The notes under the pieces are model-generated. The model did not search any database. It worked only from the letters and a program-made list of their open reading frames with translations, and was not told the origin of the DNA. A stretch of DNA of 64,000 nucleotides from Chloroflexota bacterium (lineage in GTDB: Bacteria > Chloroflexota > Anaerolineae > Anaerolineales > UBA4823): NCBI GenBank assembly GCA_029265355.1, contig JAJUJL010000002.1:186001-250000 (forward strand). The letters are read 5' to 3'. Shown here in pieces: positions 18,214-26,383 of this stretch (positions are counted from its first letter, which is position 1; each line of letters begins with the position of its first letter). Position numbers and translations under genes: made by a program.

Positions 18214-19620
18214 ATGGCTAAGGACAAAGATCCGGCAGATTTGATCATCATTGGGGGAGGACTGGCAGGCAGCGAAGCAGCCTGGCAAGCGGCGCAGCGC
18301 GGCTTGAGTGTTCACTTATATGAGATGCGCCCAAGCAAGCAAACAGGCGCGCACACTGGCGCGGACCTGGCAGAGCTGGTGTGCTCGAATTCGCTTGGAT
18401 CTGACCTGGGCGACCGGGCGCCGGGGTTGTTGAAAGCCGAGCTGCGCAAAATGGGGTCGCTGTTGCTGCGTGTAGCTGATGAATACCGTTTGCCAGCCGG
18501 CGCAGCGTTGGCGGTCGATCGGGAGGGCTTCGCCCAGCGAGTGACCCAAGTCCTGAGCAGCCATCCTCGCATCACGGTGGTCAGGGAGGAAGTGCGGGAA
18601 ATACCCCATTATCCGACTATCATTGCTTCTGGCCCTCTGACATCCTCCTCTCTGGCGGCAGCCATTCAGCAACTGACCGGTAACCAGCATCTATATTTCT
18701 TCGATGCCATCGCGCCCATCGTAACGCGCGAGTCTATCAACATGAATATCGCCTACCGAGCATCCCGCTATGACACCGGCGAGCAGGCTGATGGCGACTA
18801 TATCAATTGTCCCTTCTCACGAGATGAGTACTACGCGTTTGTCGATGCCTTATTGGGAGCGCAACGCATCGATCTGAAAGATTTCGAAAAGCTGTTGGAA
18901 CAGGGCGTCGATGCAGGTGCTCACCAATTTTTCGAGGGATGCCTACCCATAGAGATACTCGCAGGGCGGGGCAAAGATGCGCTGCGTTATGGACCGATGC
19001 GGCCAGTCGGTTTGAAACACCCCGTTACAGGGAAATGGCCTTTTGCCGTTTTGCAACTGCGCCAGGATAACCTGGCAGGGAGCCTCTACAACCTGGTTGG
19101 ATTCCAGACGAACCTGACTTTCTCTGAGCAGAAACGCGTCTTCCGTATGGTGCCAGGTTTAGAAAACGCTGAATTTGCGCGTTTTGGTCAGATGCACCGC
19201 AATACCTTTATATTTTCACCCGCTTATCTGAAGCCCAGCCTGCAATTCCAGACGCGCAGTGACTTGTGGTTTGCAGGTCAAATCACGGGTGTGGAGGGGT
19301 ATGCCGGCAATATTGCGACCGGTTTGCTGGCAGGATGGAACGCAGCGCGCCATCACTTCGGCTTGCCACCGCTTATCCTCCCGGAGACAACGATGCTGGG
19401 GGCTTTATGCCATTACATTACGCACGCCTCCCCAGCCGATTTCCAGCCAATGAAAGCGAACTTCGGCATTTTGCCGCCCTTAGAGCCGCCCATTCCAAAA
19501 GGCAGGCGTGAACGCGGTGCAGCTTACGCCTTGCGCTCCCTGTCTGAGCTGGATCAGCTCCTCGATCGAACTGCGAACGAGGAATCTGAATTTTTAACGG
19601 ATCAGCGACGCCTGTTCTGA
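18214..19620 (+). CDS. trmFO: Methylenetetrahydrofolate-tRNA-(uracil-5-)-methyltransferase TrmFO
   Basis: TrmFO makes ribothymidine at position 54 in tRNA, using methylenetetrahydrofolate and FADH2. The 468 residues start with a Rossmann FAD-binding motif '[16 protein letters not shown]' (~9-24). The family hallmarks '[22 protein letters not shown]', '[11 protein letters not shown]' and C-terminal '[16 protein letters not shown]' follow. The GidA-like fold is shared with MnmG, but length and these motifs assign TrmFO. ATG 18214 is preferred over the TTG one codon earlier. It starts 19 bases after smc, so likely the same transcript. Confidence 0.95.
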   Translation: MAKDKDPADLIIIGGGLAGSEAAWQAAQRGLSVHLYEMRPSKQTGAHTGADLAELVCSNSLGSDLGDRAPGLLKAELRKMGSLLLRVADEYRLPAGAALAVDREGFAQRVTQVLSSHPRITVVREEVREIPHYPTIIASGPLTSSSLAAAIQQLTGNQHLYFFDAIAPIVTRESINMNIAYRASRYDTGEQADGDYINCPFSRDEYYAFVDALLGAQRIDLKDFEKLLEQGVDAGAHQFFEGCLPIEILAGRGKDALRYGPMRPVGLKHPVTGKWPFAVLQLRQDNLAGSLYNLVGFQTNLTFSEQKRVFRMVPGLENAEFARFGQMHRNTFIFSPAYLKPSLQFQTRSDLWFAGQITGVEGYAGNIATGLLAGWNAARHHFGLPPLILPETTMLGALCHYITHASPADFQPMKANFGILPPLEPPIPKGRRERGAAYALRSLSELDQLLDRTANEESEFLTDQRRLF

Positions 19621-19645
19621 TGCTTTTGAATGGATCTCATGAATC

Positions 19646-20677
19646 ATGGATAGCAAAACACGCTCTGCAGCGAAATTTTGGTTGCGTTGGTCGCTACTCC
19701 TGGCCGCGTTGCTTGCACTGGGTTTAGCTCTTGCTGCATTATTCAGGCAGAATGGGGAGCGAATTAGCGTATCGGGATCCTCCGCAACGGCTCAGCGTGA
19801 GGACCATTCTCTGCCTTCTGCATCCATCACGTCATCGCGGGTCACTCCGACTCCGCCCCCCGCGACCCCAACGCCTCCAAAGCAGTTCGATGGGCAGAAA
19901 GCCTGGGAAGATGTGGTTTTCCAGGTCAATTTGGGGGCGCGGATACCCGGATCTGAGGCGCATGATAAGGTCGTAGAGTGGATGGTTGCAGAACTTGAGA
20001 GAGCAAACTGGCAGGTGGAAATTCAAGAGACCGAATTTTCTGGAAAGGAAATCAAGAATGTGATCGCCCGGCGTGGCCAGGGTTTTCCCTGGTACATCTT
20101 GGGAGCGCATTACGACTCTCGCCTGGTTGCAGACCGAGAAGCGGAACCGTCGAAACGAAGCCAGCCTGTTCCAGGAGCAAATGATGGGGCGTCGGGGGTG
20201 GCGGTTTTGCTCGAGCTGGCCCGCTCTCTCCCCAATGACTTACCTGGGCAGCTCTGGATTGTGCTTTTCGATCTGGAAGATAACGGCAACCTGCCGGAGT
20301 ACGAATGGATCATGGGATCACAGGCCTTTGTCACGCAACTGCCTGGTAAACCCGATGGGGCGATTATCATTGACATGGTTGGCGACGCTGATCAGCAGAT
20401 CTATCTCGAGGGGAACTCCGATCCTAACCTGGCGGCACAAATTTGGGAAGTCGCAGAACGGCAAGGCTATGCCGACCGTTTCATCCCAGAGTTGAAGCAC
20501 ACGATCATCGATGATCATTTGCCTTTTATCCGGGCGGGAATCCCGGCGGTGGATATTATTGACTTCGATTATCCCTACTGGCACACCACACAAGACACTG
20601 CGGATAAGGTTTCACCTGAAAGTTTGACGGCTGTGGGCGATACTTTAATCACCTGGTTGAAAGAAACATTGCGTTAA
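19646..20677 (+). CDS. Membrane-anchored M28-family zinc peptidase / glutaminyl cyclase-like
   Basis: This 343-residue protein has one N-terminal membrane helix (~12-33) and a Pro/Thr-rich linker (~50-75), placing the catalytic domain outside. M28 metal ligands are visible: 'GAHYDSR', 'GANDGASG', the acidic 'LFDLEDNG' and the late His in 'YWHTTQDT'. M28 enzymes remove N-terminal residues; bacterial glutaminyl cyclases share the fold and the 'GSQAF' insertion. The closing 'IDFDYPYWHTTQDTADKVSPESL' resembles the aminopeptidase-like branch found in Chloroflexi and Bacteroidetes. Substrate unknown. It starts 25 bases after trmFO. Confidence 0.85.
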   Translation: MDSKTRSAAKFWLRWSLLLAALLALGLALAALFRQNGERISVSGSSATAQREDHSLPSASITSSRVTPTPPPATPTPPKQFDGQKAWEDVVFQVNLGARIPGSEAHDKVVEWMVAELERANWQVEIQETEFSGKEIKNVIARRGQGFPWYILGAHYDSRLVADREAEPSKRSQPVPGANDGASGVAVLLELARSLPNDLPGQLWIVLFDLEDNGNLPEYEWIMGSQAFVTQLPGKPDGAIIIDMVGDADQQIYLEGNSDPNLAAQIWEVAERQGYADRFIPELKHTIIDDHLPFIRAGIPAVDIIDFDYPYWHTTQDTADKVSPESLTAVGDTLITWLKETLR

Positions 20678-20679
20678 CG

Positions 20680-20708
20680 TTGGCAAAACGCATGATTTAT
20701 CGTAAACT
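20680..20708 (+). promoter_or_regulatory. Promoter before the histidine kinase gene
   Basis: TTGGCA (20680-20685), a 17-base spacer and TAAACT (20703-20708) end 8 bases before the ATG, so the transcript would begin at or one base before the start codon. An overlapping TATAAT at 20708-20713 is too close to the ATG to use the same -35. Confidence 0.5.
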
Positions 20709-20716
20709 ATAATTAT

Positions 20717-21985
20717 ATGCAAGTGTTACAAGCGCTGCACTCCATTCGCACCATCTGGACTAAAAAGGTTGCCGCGCGCCTGGCGCGAGGAGAAGGGGTG
20801 CGCTCCAGTTTTCAGGAAGAGATTGACCGGTTTTATGACTTGCTGCTGCAAGCGGTGGAAAGCGGTGATCCTGCCTGGTTGGAGTCATTGATGGATGGCT
20901 GGGTGAATGCGCGACCAGAGAGCGACCTGGAACAGGAGACCGGCAGCGTTCCATCTGTTCTGAGGGAGCTGTTGCTGCTTTTTTATGAAACTTCCTTTGA
21001 AGGCTTACCCCCTCAGGAAGCCTTGGAGACGCTCGGGGCTTTGCTGCCGGTGATCACCCATGCCATCACTTACGCCGCCGCAAAAGAATCGCAACAACAT
21101 GTGGAGCATGTTTCACAGCAACTCGAGACAGCGCGGATGAGCCTGGAGCGGCTGGATCGCAGTAAAAGCGATTTCATTGCCATCGCTGCTCATGAGCTCA
21201 AGACGCCCTTGACTTTGATCGAAGGTTATACCGCTATGCTGAGGGATAGCCTGCGAACGGATGACGCCCAAAGCAAGGTGCTGCTCAAAGGCATCGACAA
21301 TGGCGCACATCGGCTGCGAGAAATCGTCGATGACATGATCGATGTGTCACTGATCGATAACAATTTGTTATCGCTGAATTATCAACCGGTGTGGTTGAAC
21401 CGATTGTTGGATATTATCCAGCACGAATTTCACTCGATCATCGAAGAGCGACGCATCTCGTTCACTGTGCGCAATTTTCCCGGCAGTGACGAGATGAATT
21501 TCGGCGATTCAGAGCGCTTGTACCAGGCATTTCGCAACTTGATTGTCAATGCGATCAAGTACACTCCAGATGGGGGTTGGATCGAAGTCAACGGGCGCAA
21601 ATTGCCTGGTTTTATCGAGGTGACCATCCAAGATAGCGGCATCGGCATTGCTCCCGAAGATCACCTGCGCATCTTTGAAAAATTTGGTCGCATTGGAAGC
21701 GTATCGCTGCATTCCAGCGGCAAAACCAAGTTCAAGGGAGGTGGCCCGGGGCTTGGCTTACCGATTACAAAAGGCATCATCGAAGCGCATGGCGGGGCTA
21801 TCTGGGTGGAATCGGAAGGTTATGACGACGAGCGCTATCCAGGGTCTACTTTCCATGTGCTGTTGCCCATCCGAAGCGAGCCGCCGGATGATAAAATGGC
21901 GCGATTATTTAAAGCGTCTCTTCAATCAGATGGCTCTGAGATGTTGCGCTATGACCCGTCTCACGGAAGCGAAATCAATCATTAA
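20717..21985 (+). CDS. Soluble sensor histidine kinase
   Basis: The 422-residue protein has no membrane helix. An N-terminal helical domain (~1-145) of unknown family precedes a HisKA dimerisation domain with the phospho-acceptor His about residue 159 in 'AAHELKTPLT'. An HK ATPase domain (~265-400) follows, with N box 'NAIKYTPDGG', G1 'DSGIGIAPED' and G2 'GGGPGLGLPITKGIIEAHGG'. A ~25-residue tail follows. No response regulator gene is adjacent, so it is an orphan kinase; its signal is presumably cytoplasmic. A promoter lies immediately upstream with an apparently leaderless start. hflX follows after 15 bases. Confidence 0.9.
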   Translation: MQVLQALHSIRTIWTKKVAARLARGEGVRSSFQEEIDRFYDLLLQAVESGDPAWLESLMDGWVNARPESDLEQETGSVPSVLRELLLLFYETSFEGLPPQEALETLGALLPVITHAITYAAAKESQQHVEHVSQQLETARMSLERLDRSKSDFIAIAAHELKTPLTLIEGYTAMLRDSLRTDDAQSKVLLKGIDNGAHRLREIVDDMIDVSLIDNNLLSLNYQPVWLNRLLDIIQHEFHSIIEERRISFTVRNFPGSDEMNFGDSERLYQAFRNLIVNAIKYTPDGGWIEVNGRKLPGFIEVTIQDSGIGIAPEDHLRIFEKFGRIGSVSLHSSGKTKFKGGGPGLGLPITKGIIEAHGGAIWVESEGYDDERYPGSTFHVLLPIRSEPPDDKMARLFKASLQSDGSEMLRYDPSHGSEINH

Positions 21986-22000
21986 TCCGTCACACACTCT

Positions 22001-23326
22001 ATGACAAAGAAACAACCCGAACCCACGATCCGCCCGCGAGAAAGAGCATTTTTGGTCGGAGCGGAGATTTATGGTCAAGCTGAATTGCTGACGCTCGAAG
22101 ATTCACTGAACGAGCTCGAGCTTTTGGCCAGCACGGCTGGCTTGCAGGTTGTTGGACAAGCCACGCAGAAGCTGGATGCGCCAAACCCGGCGACTTTCAT
22201 CGGGCCAGGGAAAGTGGAAGAGGTCAAAGCCCTGGTGGAAGAGACCCAGGCCGAAGTGGTCTTGTTCGATGAAGAATTATCTCCCCGGCATTTGCGAGAG
22301 CTGGAAAAAATATTTGGGGAAAAAGTGCGCATTTTGGACCGTACAGCACTGATTCTGGATATCTTCGCCCAACACGCTGCAACTCGTGAAGGCTCATTAC
22401 AAGTCGAACTGGCGCAGTATGAATATCGGCTGCCACGCCTGACGCGCGCCTGGACACACCTGGCGCGCCAGGCGGGCGGTGGAGGTGGTCGTTCTGGCAG
22501 CGTTGGCGGAGTTGGATTGCGCGGCCCGGGTGAGACGCAGCTAGAAGTCGATCGCCGTGACATCCGCCGGCGAATCAGCCACTTGAAGCAAGAGTTGGAG
22601 AAAGTGCGCACGCACCGGCAGCAATACCGCGCGCGTCGCAAACGATCTCAGATACCGGTGGTTGCCCTGGTTGGTTATACCAATGCTGGGAAGTCAACCT
22701 TGCTCAATCACCTAGCCAAGGCAGATGTCTACGTTGCCGACCAGTTGTTCGCCACGCTGGATCCGACTACCCGCAGGGTGGAGCTGCCGGGAGGCAACCT
22801 GGCGCTATTCACAGATACGGTCGGTTTCATTCAAAAATTGCCCACCGCTTTGGTGGCGGCTTTCCGGGCTACGCTGGAAGAAATCACCGAGGCCGATTTG
22901 CTGCTGCATGTGGTGGACGTCACCCATTCGAACGCTAAAGCGCAGGCTGAGTCTGTACACCAGACCCTGGCTGAGATCGGCGCAGATCACATACCGGTGT
23001 TGACCGCGCTCAATAAAATCGACCGCTTGATGGACCCTGAAAAAGCGCGCAGCGTGTTGGAGAGCTATGCACGTTCGGTAGCTATCTCTGCATTGAGGGG
23101 TGATGGGATCGCTGACCTGTTACAGGTTGTGAATGAGCTGCTCTACGAGACTTATACCCAGGTGATGGTAAGGCTGCCGTTCACTGAAGGCAGTTTGATC
23201 GCGCAGTTCCATGAACTGGGTCAGGTGGAACGATTTGAACAACAGCACGGGGGGGTGTTGATCCAGGGACGCCTGCCTGGCAGGCTATTGGCGCGCTACC
23301 AGGCGTATTTGGTTAGCCAGGGATAA
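22001..23326 (+). CDS. hflX: GTPase HflX
   Basis: HflX binds the 50S subunit and splits stalled or heat-damaged ribosomes. The 441 residues have the N-terminal HflX domain with 'GPGKVEEVK', a linker with the Gly-rich 'GGGGGRSGSVGGVGLRGPGETQLE', then the GTPase domain: G1 'GYTNAGKSTLLN' (~223-234), G3 'DTVGF', G4 'NKID' and G5 'SAL'. A C-terminal domain (~370-441) completes it. It follows the histidine kinase and precedes a 68-residue membrane protein by 6 bases. Confidence 0.95.
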   Translation: MTKKQPEPTIRPRERAFLVGAEIYGQAELLTLEDSLNELELLASTAGLQVVGQATQKLDAPNPATFIGPGKVEEVKALVEETQAEVVLFDEELSPRHLRELEKIFGEKVRILDRTALILDIFAQHAATREGSLQVELAQYEYRLPRLTRAWTHLARQAGGGGGRSGSVGGVGLRGPGETQLEVDRRDIRRRISHLKQELEKVRTHRQQYRARRKRSQIPVVALVGYTNAGKSTLLNHLAKADVYVADQLFATLDPTTRRVELPGGNLALFTDTVGFIQKLPTALVAAFRATLEEITEADLLLHVVDVTHSNAKAQAESVHQTLAEIGADHIPVLTALNKIDRLMDPEKARSVLESYARSVAISALRGDGIADLLQVVNELLYETYTQVMVRLPFTEGSLIAQFHELGQVERFEQQHGGVLIQGRLPGRLLARYQAYLVSQG

Positions 23327-23332
23327 TATAGT

Positions 23333-23539
23333 ATGGAAGCTCTCAGCCGCTTGCTCGATCGACTGTCGGATTATTTCGCCCACCGCAAAGGTTTGATCCC
23401 GCTGATCGGTATCGTGTTGGTCGGAGCGAACTATATTCTGCAGTTTCTGTCCACCGGATGGGTGGTGGAGAGCGATTTGCTGCTGCATCTGGGTGTTGTT
23501 GTGGCGTTGCTTGGCTTTATGTTGGCCTGGGCGCTGTGA
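23333..23539 (+). CDS. Small two-helix membrane protein, unknown
   Basis: The 68-residue product has a charged N-terminal segment ('LSRLLDRLSDYFAHRKG') and two hydrophobic helices (about 20-39 and 47-67), ending at the membrane. I do not recognise the family. The ATG lies 6 bases after hflX, so it is probably co-transcribed and translationally linked. Codon use looks like its neighbours. The gene is plausible on length, position and the clean alternation of polar and hydrophobic blocks, but has no named homologue that I recall. Confidence 0.65.
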   Translation: MEALSRLLDRLSDYFAHRKGLIPLIGIVLVGANYILQFLSTGWVVESDLLLHLGVVVALLGFMLAWAL

Positions 23540-23541
23540 TT

Positions 23542-23579
23542 AAAAAAGTTGGAGTGGTCGAGCACGCTTCGAACACTCC
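23542..23579 (-). terminator. Rho-independent terminator of tRNA-Arg
   Basis: On the minus strand a hairpin (23579-23551; outer stem GGAGTG/CACTCC, inner TCGA/TCGA) is followed by AAC and TTTTTT (23547-23542). It starts 13 bases after the tRNA 3' end and just misses the convergent small membrane gene that ends at 23539. Confidence 0.75.
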
Positions 23580-23591
23580 CTGTCTGTGAAC

Positions 23592-23666
<75 letters not shown>

Positions 23667-23677
23667 GAGCGGCAATA

Positions 23678-23683
23678 ATTTTA
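23678..23683 (-). promoter_or_regulatory. -10 box of tRNA-Arg
   Basis: TAAAAT on the minus strand lies 11 bases before the mature tRNA 5' end. No good -35 hexamer is visible at 16-18 bases. Confidence 0.45.
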
Positions 23684-23720
23684 CCATAGTTGTATTCAGG
23701 TCTGGGTTATTGATTGCTTG

Positions 23721-24671
23721 TTAATGCGGCTTGGCGCCTGCCTGGACAAAATAGCCGCAGGCCAGCAAGACGGCGCCGCCCAAAATCTGGTGCCATTGGA
23801 CAGCCTCACCAAGCAAAAGTAGCTGAAGCAGAACAACGCAAATGGGCTCCAGGAGCAGGATGATGCTGGCGACCGATGCCTCCAGGTGTTTTAACCCATT
23901 GTAAAGCAGGATGTATGGGGTTGCTGTTCCAACCAGACCGAGGCTGAGCAAAAGCAATAGCGATTGGGTAGTCCAGGAGACTTTCCAGAGCTGTGCGTCG
24001 CCGGGGAATGCCAGCCAGGCCAACACTCCGCAGAGCACACCCCACAATGCGGCCGACAGCAGAGCTTGTTCAAGGCCGACCAGGGGAAAGCGCTGGTGCA
24101 GCGCTGCGCTGCGCCTGCCCAGGATGGGGATGGTCGCGGTTGCCAGCGCATTCGCCAGCGCAAACAGGTCGCCTGGCTGAAAGATGTACAGCTCTGAAAT
24201 GTTCCAGAATCCGACAGAGATCAGCACACCCGCCACTGCACCGAGGACTGCCAGGATTTTGCGGCGCGTCAGCCGCTCATGTAGCACAAGCCGCGCCAAT
24301 ATTGCGGTGATGATGGGGCTGGTATAGATGATCAGGATGGCTTTTACAGGCGGGGTGCCAAGGTTGATCGAAGCGGTATAGGTGGTGAATGCCAGGAATA
24401 GCACCAAACCGCTGGCTGCCGCCAACCCTCGCCTGGCAGGATCAAGGTGGAATGCATCATTGGATGGCGATTGGAACGATCGATTCCAGAGGAGGAGCGC
24501 CGCCGTCCCCACCAGCAATCGCGCGGCGAGCTGTGCGCCAATGCCCAATTCCAAACTGCTGGCTTCCCGAAACATAATGGGAAGCAAGCTGATCGTGGCT
24601 GCCGCAGACGCAATCAGAATCACCCCACGCTGGTGGGTTTCGGCGTTCATATGGTCATCGCCGTTCCGCAT
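23721..24671 (-). CDS. EamA/DMT-family transporter
   Basis: A 316-residue membrane protein with about 10 hydrophobic helices arranged as two EamA repeats (about 15-155 and 165-310). Landmarks are 'SPIITAILARLVLHERLTRRKILA' closing the first repeat and 'LEPICVVLLQLLLLGEAVQWHQILGG' closing the second. The drug/metabolite superfamily exports amino acids, nucleosides or drugs; the substrate is not evident. The start could be ATG 24650 ('MNAETHQRG') rather than 24671. It lies 22 bases downstream of the PrsW-like gene and probably ends that minus-strand operon. Confidence 0.88.
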   Translation of the reverse strand: MRNGDDHMNAETHQRGVILIASAAATISLLPIMFREASSLELGIGAQLAARLLVGTAALLLWNRSFQSPSNDAFHLDPARRGLAAASGLVLFLAFTTYTASINLGTPPVKAILIIYTSPIITAILARLVLHERLTRRKILAVLGAVAGVLISVGFWNISELYIFQPGDLFALANALATATIPILGRRSAALHQRFPLVGLEQALLSAALWGVLCGVLAWLAFPGDAQLWKVSWTTQSLLLLLSLGLVGTATPYILLYNGLKHLEASVASIILLLEPICVVLLQLLLLGEAVQWHQILGGAVLLACGYFVQAGAKPH

Positions 24672-24693
24672 GCTTGGGCCTGGTCCGTGTGCG

Positions 24694-25701
24694 CTACTGG
24701 ATGAGCGCTGAGAGATGCATCAGCTCGGCTCGCAGGCGATGGATGGTTTCACTATTGCGATCAACCCGCTCACCCTCTTCACCCAGGTTTTGGAGTTGGT
24801 GCTTTTTGTGGGCAAGCTCGACGCATAACTGGTAGAAGCGATGGGTAATGCGGAATCGGCCTGTTCGAAGCCCGTTGATGCGCGCCAGGCTTTGTGAACG
24901 GGCAGAGCGGGCAGTCAGAAATTGTTGCCGGGTAATTGTTCCGCGGAGAACTTCTTCTTCCAGGTGCAGAGTGATATATTTTTTCTCGGCCAATGTAGCC
25001 CAGATAATGATGCAGAACATGAATAACCACCCGCTCCAATCCAACAGCGTTGTCACAACCAGCCCTCCCAGCCCCGAAGAAAGTTCAGCCAGTGTGTTGT
25101 GCAGCGAATGGGTGAAAACAGCCAGCCCCCAGCCAAGCGCAGGCGCGCCTAATCGCACCAACCAGGACGAGCTCAGACGGGCGGCAGCCAGGCCAAGCCC
25201 GAAGAACGCTGTATAGAAAGGGTGCTGCCATCCCACCAGGATCACCCGGATGAAAGATAATGTGATCAATCCTGCATACCCATTTTCGAGGAAGCCGCGA
25301 TCATAGATATAGAAACTGTTCTCCGTGGCAGAGAATCCGAGTGCAGCAATGGCTGCATAGACGATGCCATCCAGGTAGGAGTCGAACTCTTTACGCCTGA
25401 ATAGAAAAACCATCACCACGGCAAATCCCTTGAGTCCCTCTTCGACCAAAGGGGCGATAATCGAACCGGTGGTCAGATCGGTTAAGTTTTCAGAACCAGA
25501 AACAAAAAAGATACCGATCCCCAAGAGGGTGTTCAGGATAAATGCAGCGCCGGCAGCGAGAATGGCGCCCCAGGTAAAGACGCCTCCTAGTAGCAGTAAA
25601 GGCTCTTTTTCATAGCGGTCCAGCCAATAGATGATAAACGCAAATATGAAAGAGGCTGAGAATCCCACCAATAGGGAGAATGCAATTCCCATATCGACCA
25701 C
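24694..25701 (-). CDS. PrsW-like intramembrane metalloprotease with C-terminal extension
   Basis: The 335-residue protein has 7-8 membrane helices. PrsW-family motifs are in place: 'PLVEEGLKG' (EExxK, ~84-90), 'GFSATEN' (~115), 'HPFYTAFFGLG' (~158) and 'HSLHN' (~200), which together form the predicted metal site inside the membrane. B. subtilis PrsW cleaves the anti-sigma factor RsiW. Residues ~245-335 form a charged cytoplasmic extension, partly helical, not part of the protease core. No anti-sigma gene is nearby. A GTG at 25701 or an ATG three codons later could be the start. Confidence 0.85.
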   Translation of the reverse strand: MVDMGIAFSLLVGFSASFIFAFIIYWLDRYEKEPLLLLGGVFTWGAILAAGAAFILNTLLGIGIFFVSGSENLTDLTTGSIIAPLVEEGLKGFAVVMVFLFRRKEFDSYLDGIVYAAIAALGFSATENSFYIYDRGFLENGYAGLITLSFIRVILVGWQHPFYTAFFGLGLAAARLSSSWLVRLGAPALGWGLAVFTHSLHNTLAELSSGLGGLVVTTLLDWSGWLFMFCIIIWATLAEKKYITLHLEEEVLRGTITRQQFLTARSARSQSLARINGLRTGRFRITHRFYQLCVELAHKKHQLQNLGEEGERVDRNSETIHRLRAELMHLSALIQ

Positions 25702-25724
25702 CCCAATAAATTCCGGATAGGTTC

Positions 25725-26366
25725 TTAATTCGAGGTCACTGGTGATGAAAACACCAATCTCAAGCGATGATAACGCGCAGCCAGGGTATCGCCGCCTAAC
25801 TCGGCCACAACTTCTTCTGGGCGGCCGGTAGCGCCTTCACGCGCCGCCAGGCGCATGTACAAGCGAGCGAAGCCCGCCTGCGATGGCGAGAGCACTTGCA
25901 GTTGTTCGATGAGCGGACGAAGGTCATAAGATTTATTTCTTCGCTGTCTGGGCAGTTCTGAGGCTGCCAGTATTGCATCGACTTTGCTCTCGAGGTTGGG
26001 AATTGGTTCGAGCAAAGTTACCAGATAGTCGCAGGCAACCAGGTCAGCCTGCAAGCTGCTGGCTTGTGGGGCGGCAGGGAAACAAGAGTGAATGAGGATG
26101 CCCGGAGGGGCGGCGTCTTGCAGGGCGCGCTGGATCAACTCTACCGGGATTTCTTCCTGGAGCCAGATGTCGGCCATCTCAGCATCGCTGGTGAAGCCGA
26201 GGGGCAGCGCAGAAGCCAGGTTGATGCGGGGGTGAGGTTTGAATCCCTGGGAATAAGCCAGCGGCAGCCTGGAGCGGCGGATCATGCGCTCGATGGCGCG
26301 AAAAAGATCCAGATGACCGGTGAAGCGCATAGCTTCGGTTTTTGCAAAAAGAAGGCGAATGCGCAT
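25725..26366 (-). CDS. TIGR03936-family (DUF2344) radical-SAM-associated protein
   Basis: This 213-residue protein matches the DUF2344 family: 'RIRLLFAKTEAMRFTGHLDLFR' at the start, 'YSQGFKPHPRINLASALPLGFTSDAE' and 'ADLWL'-like sequence after it. In many bacteria the domain is fused to the C-terminus of the radical SAM protein encoded immediately upstream; here they are separate, 17 bases apart. Function is unproven; association with RNA modification has been suggested from genomic context. ATG 26366 is chosen where homology starts. Confidence 0.85.
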   Translation of the reverse strand: MRIRLLFAKTEAMRFTGHLDLFRAIERMIRRSRLPLAYSQGFKPHPRINLASALPLGFTSDAEMADIWLQEEIPVELIQRALQDAAPPGILIHSCFPAAPQASSLQADLVACDYLVTLLEPIPNLESKVDAILAASELPRQRRNKSYDLRPLIEQLQVLSPSQAGFARLYMRLAAREGATGRPEEVVAELGGDTLAARYHRLRLVFSSPVTSN

Positions 26367-26383
26367 AGCTAAACGAGATAATT

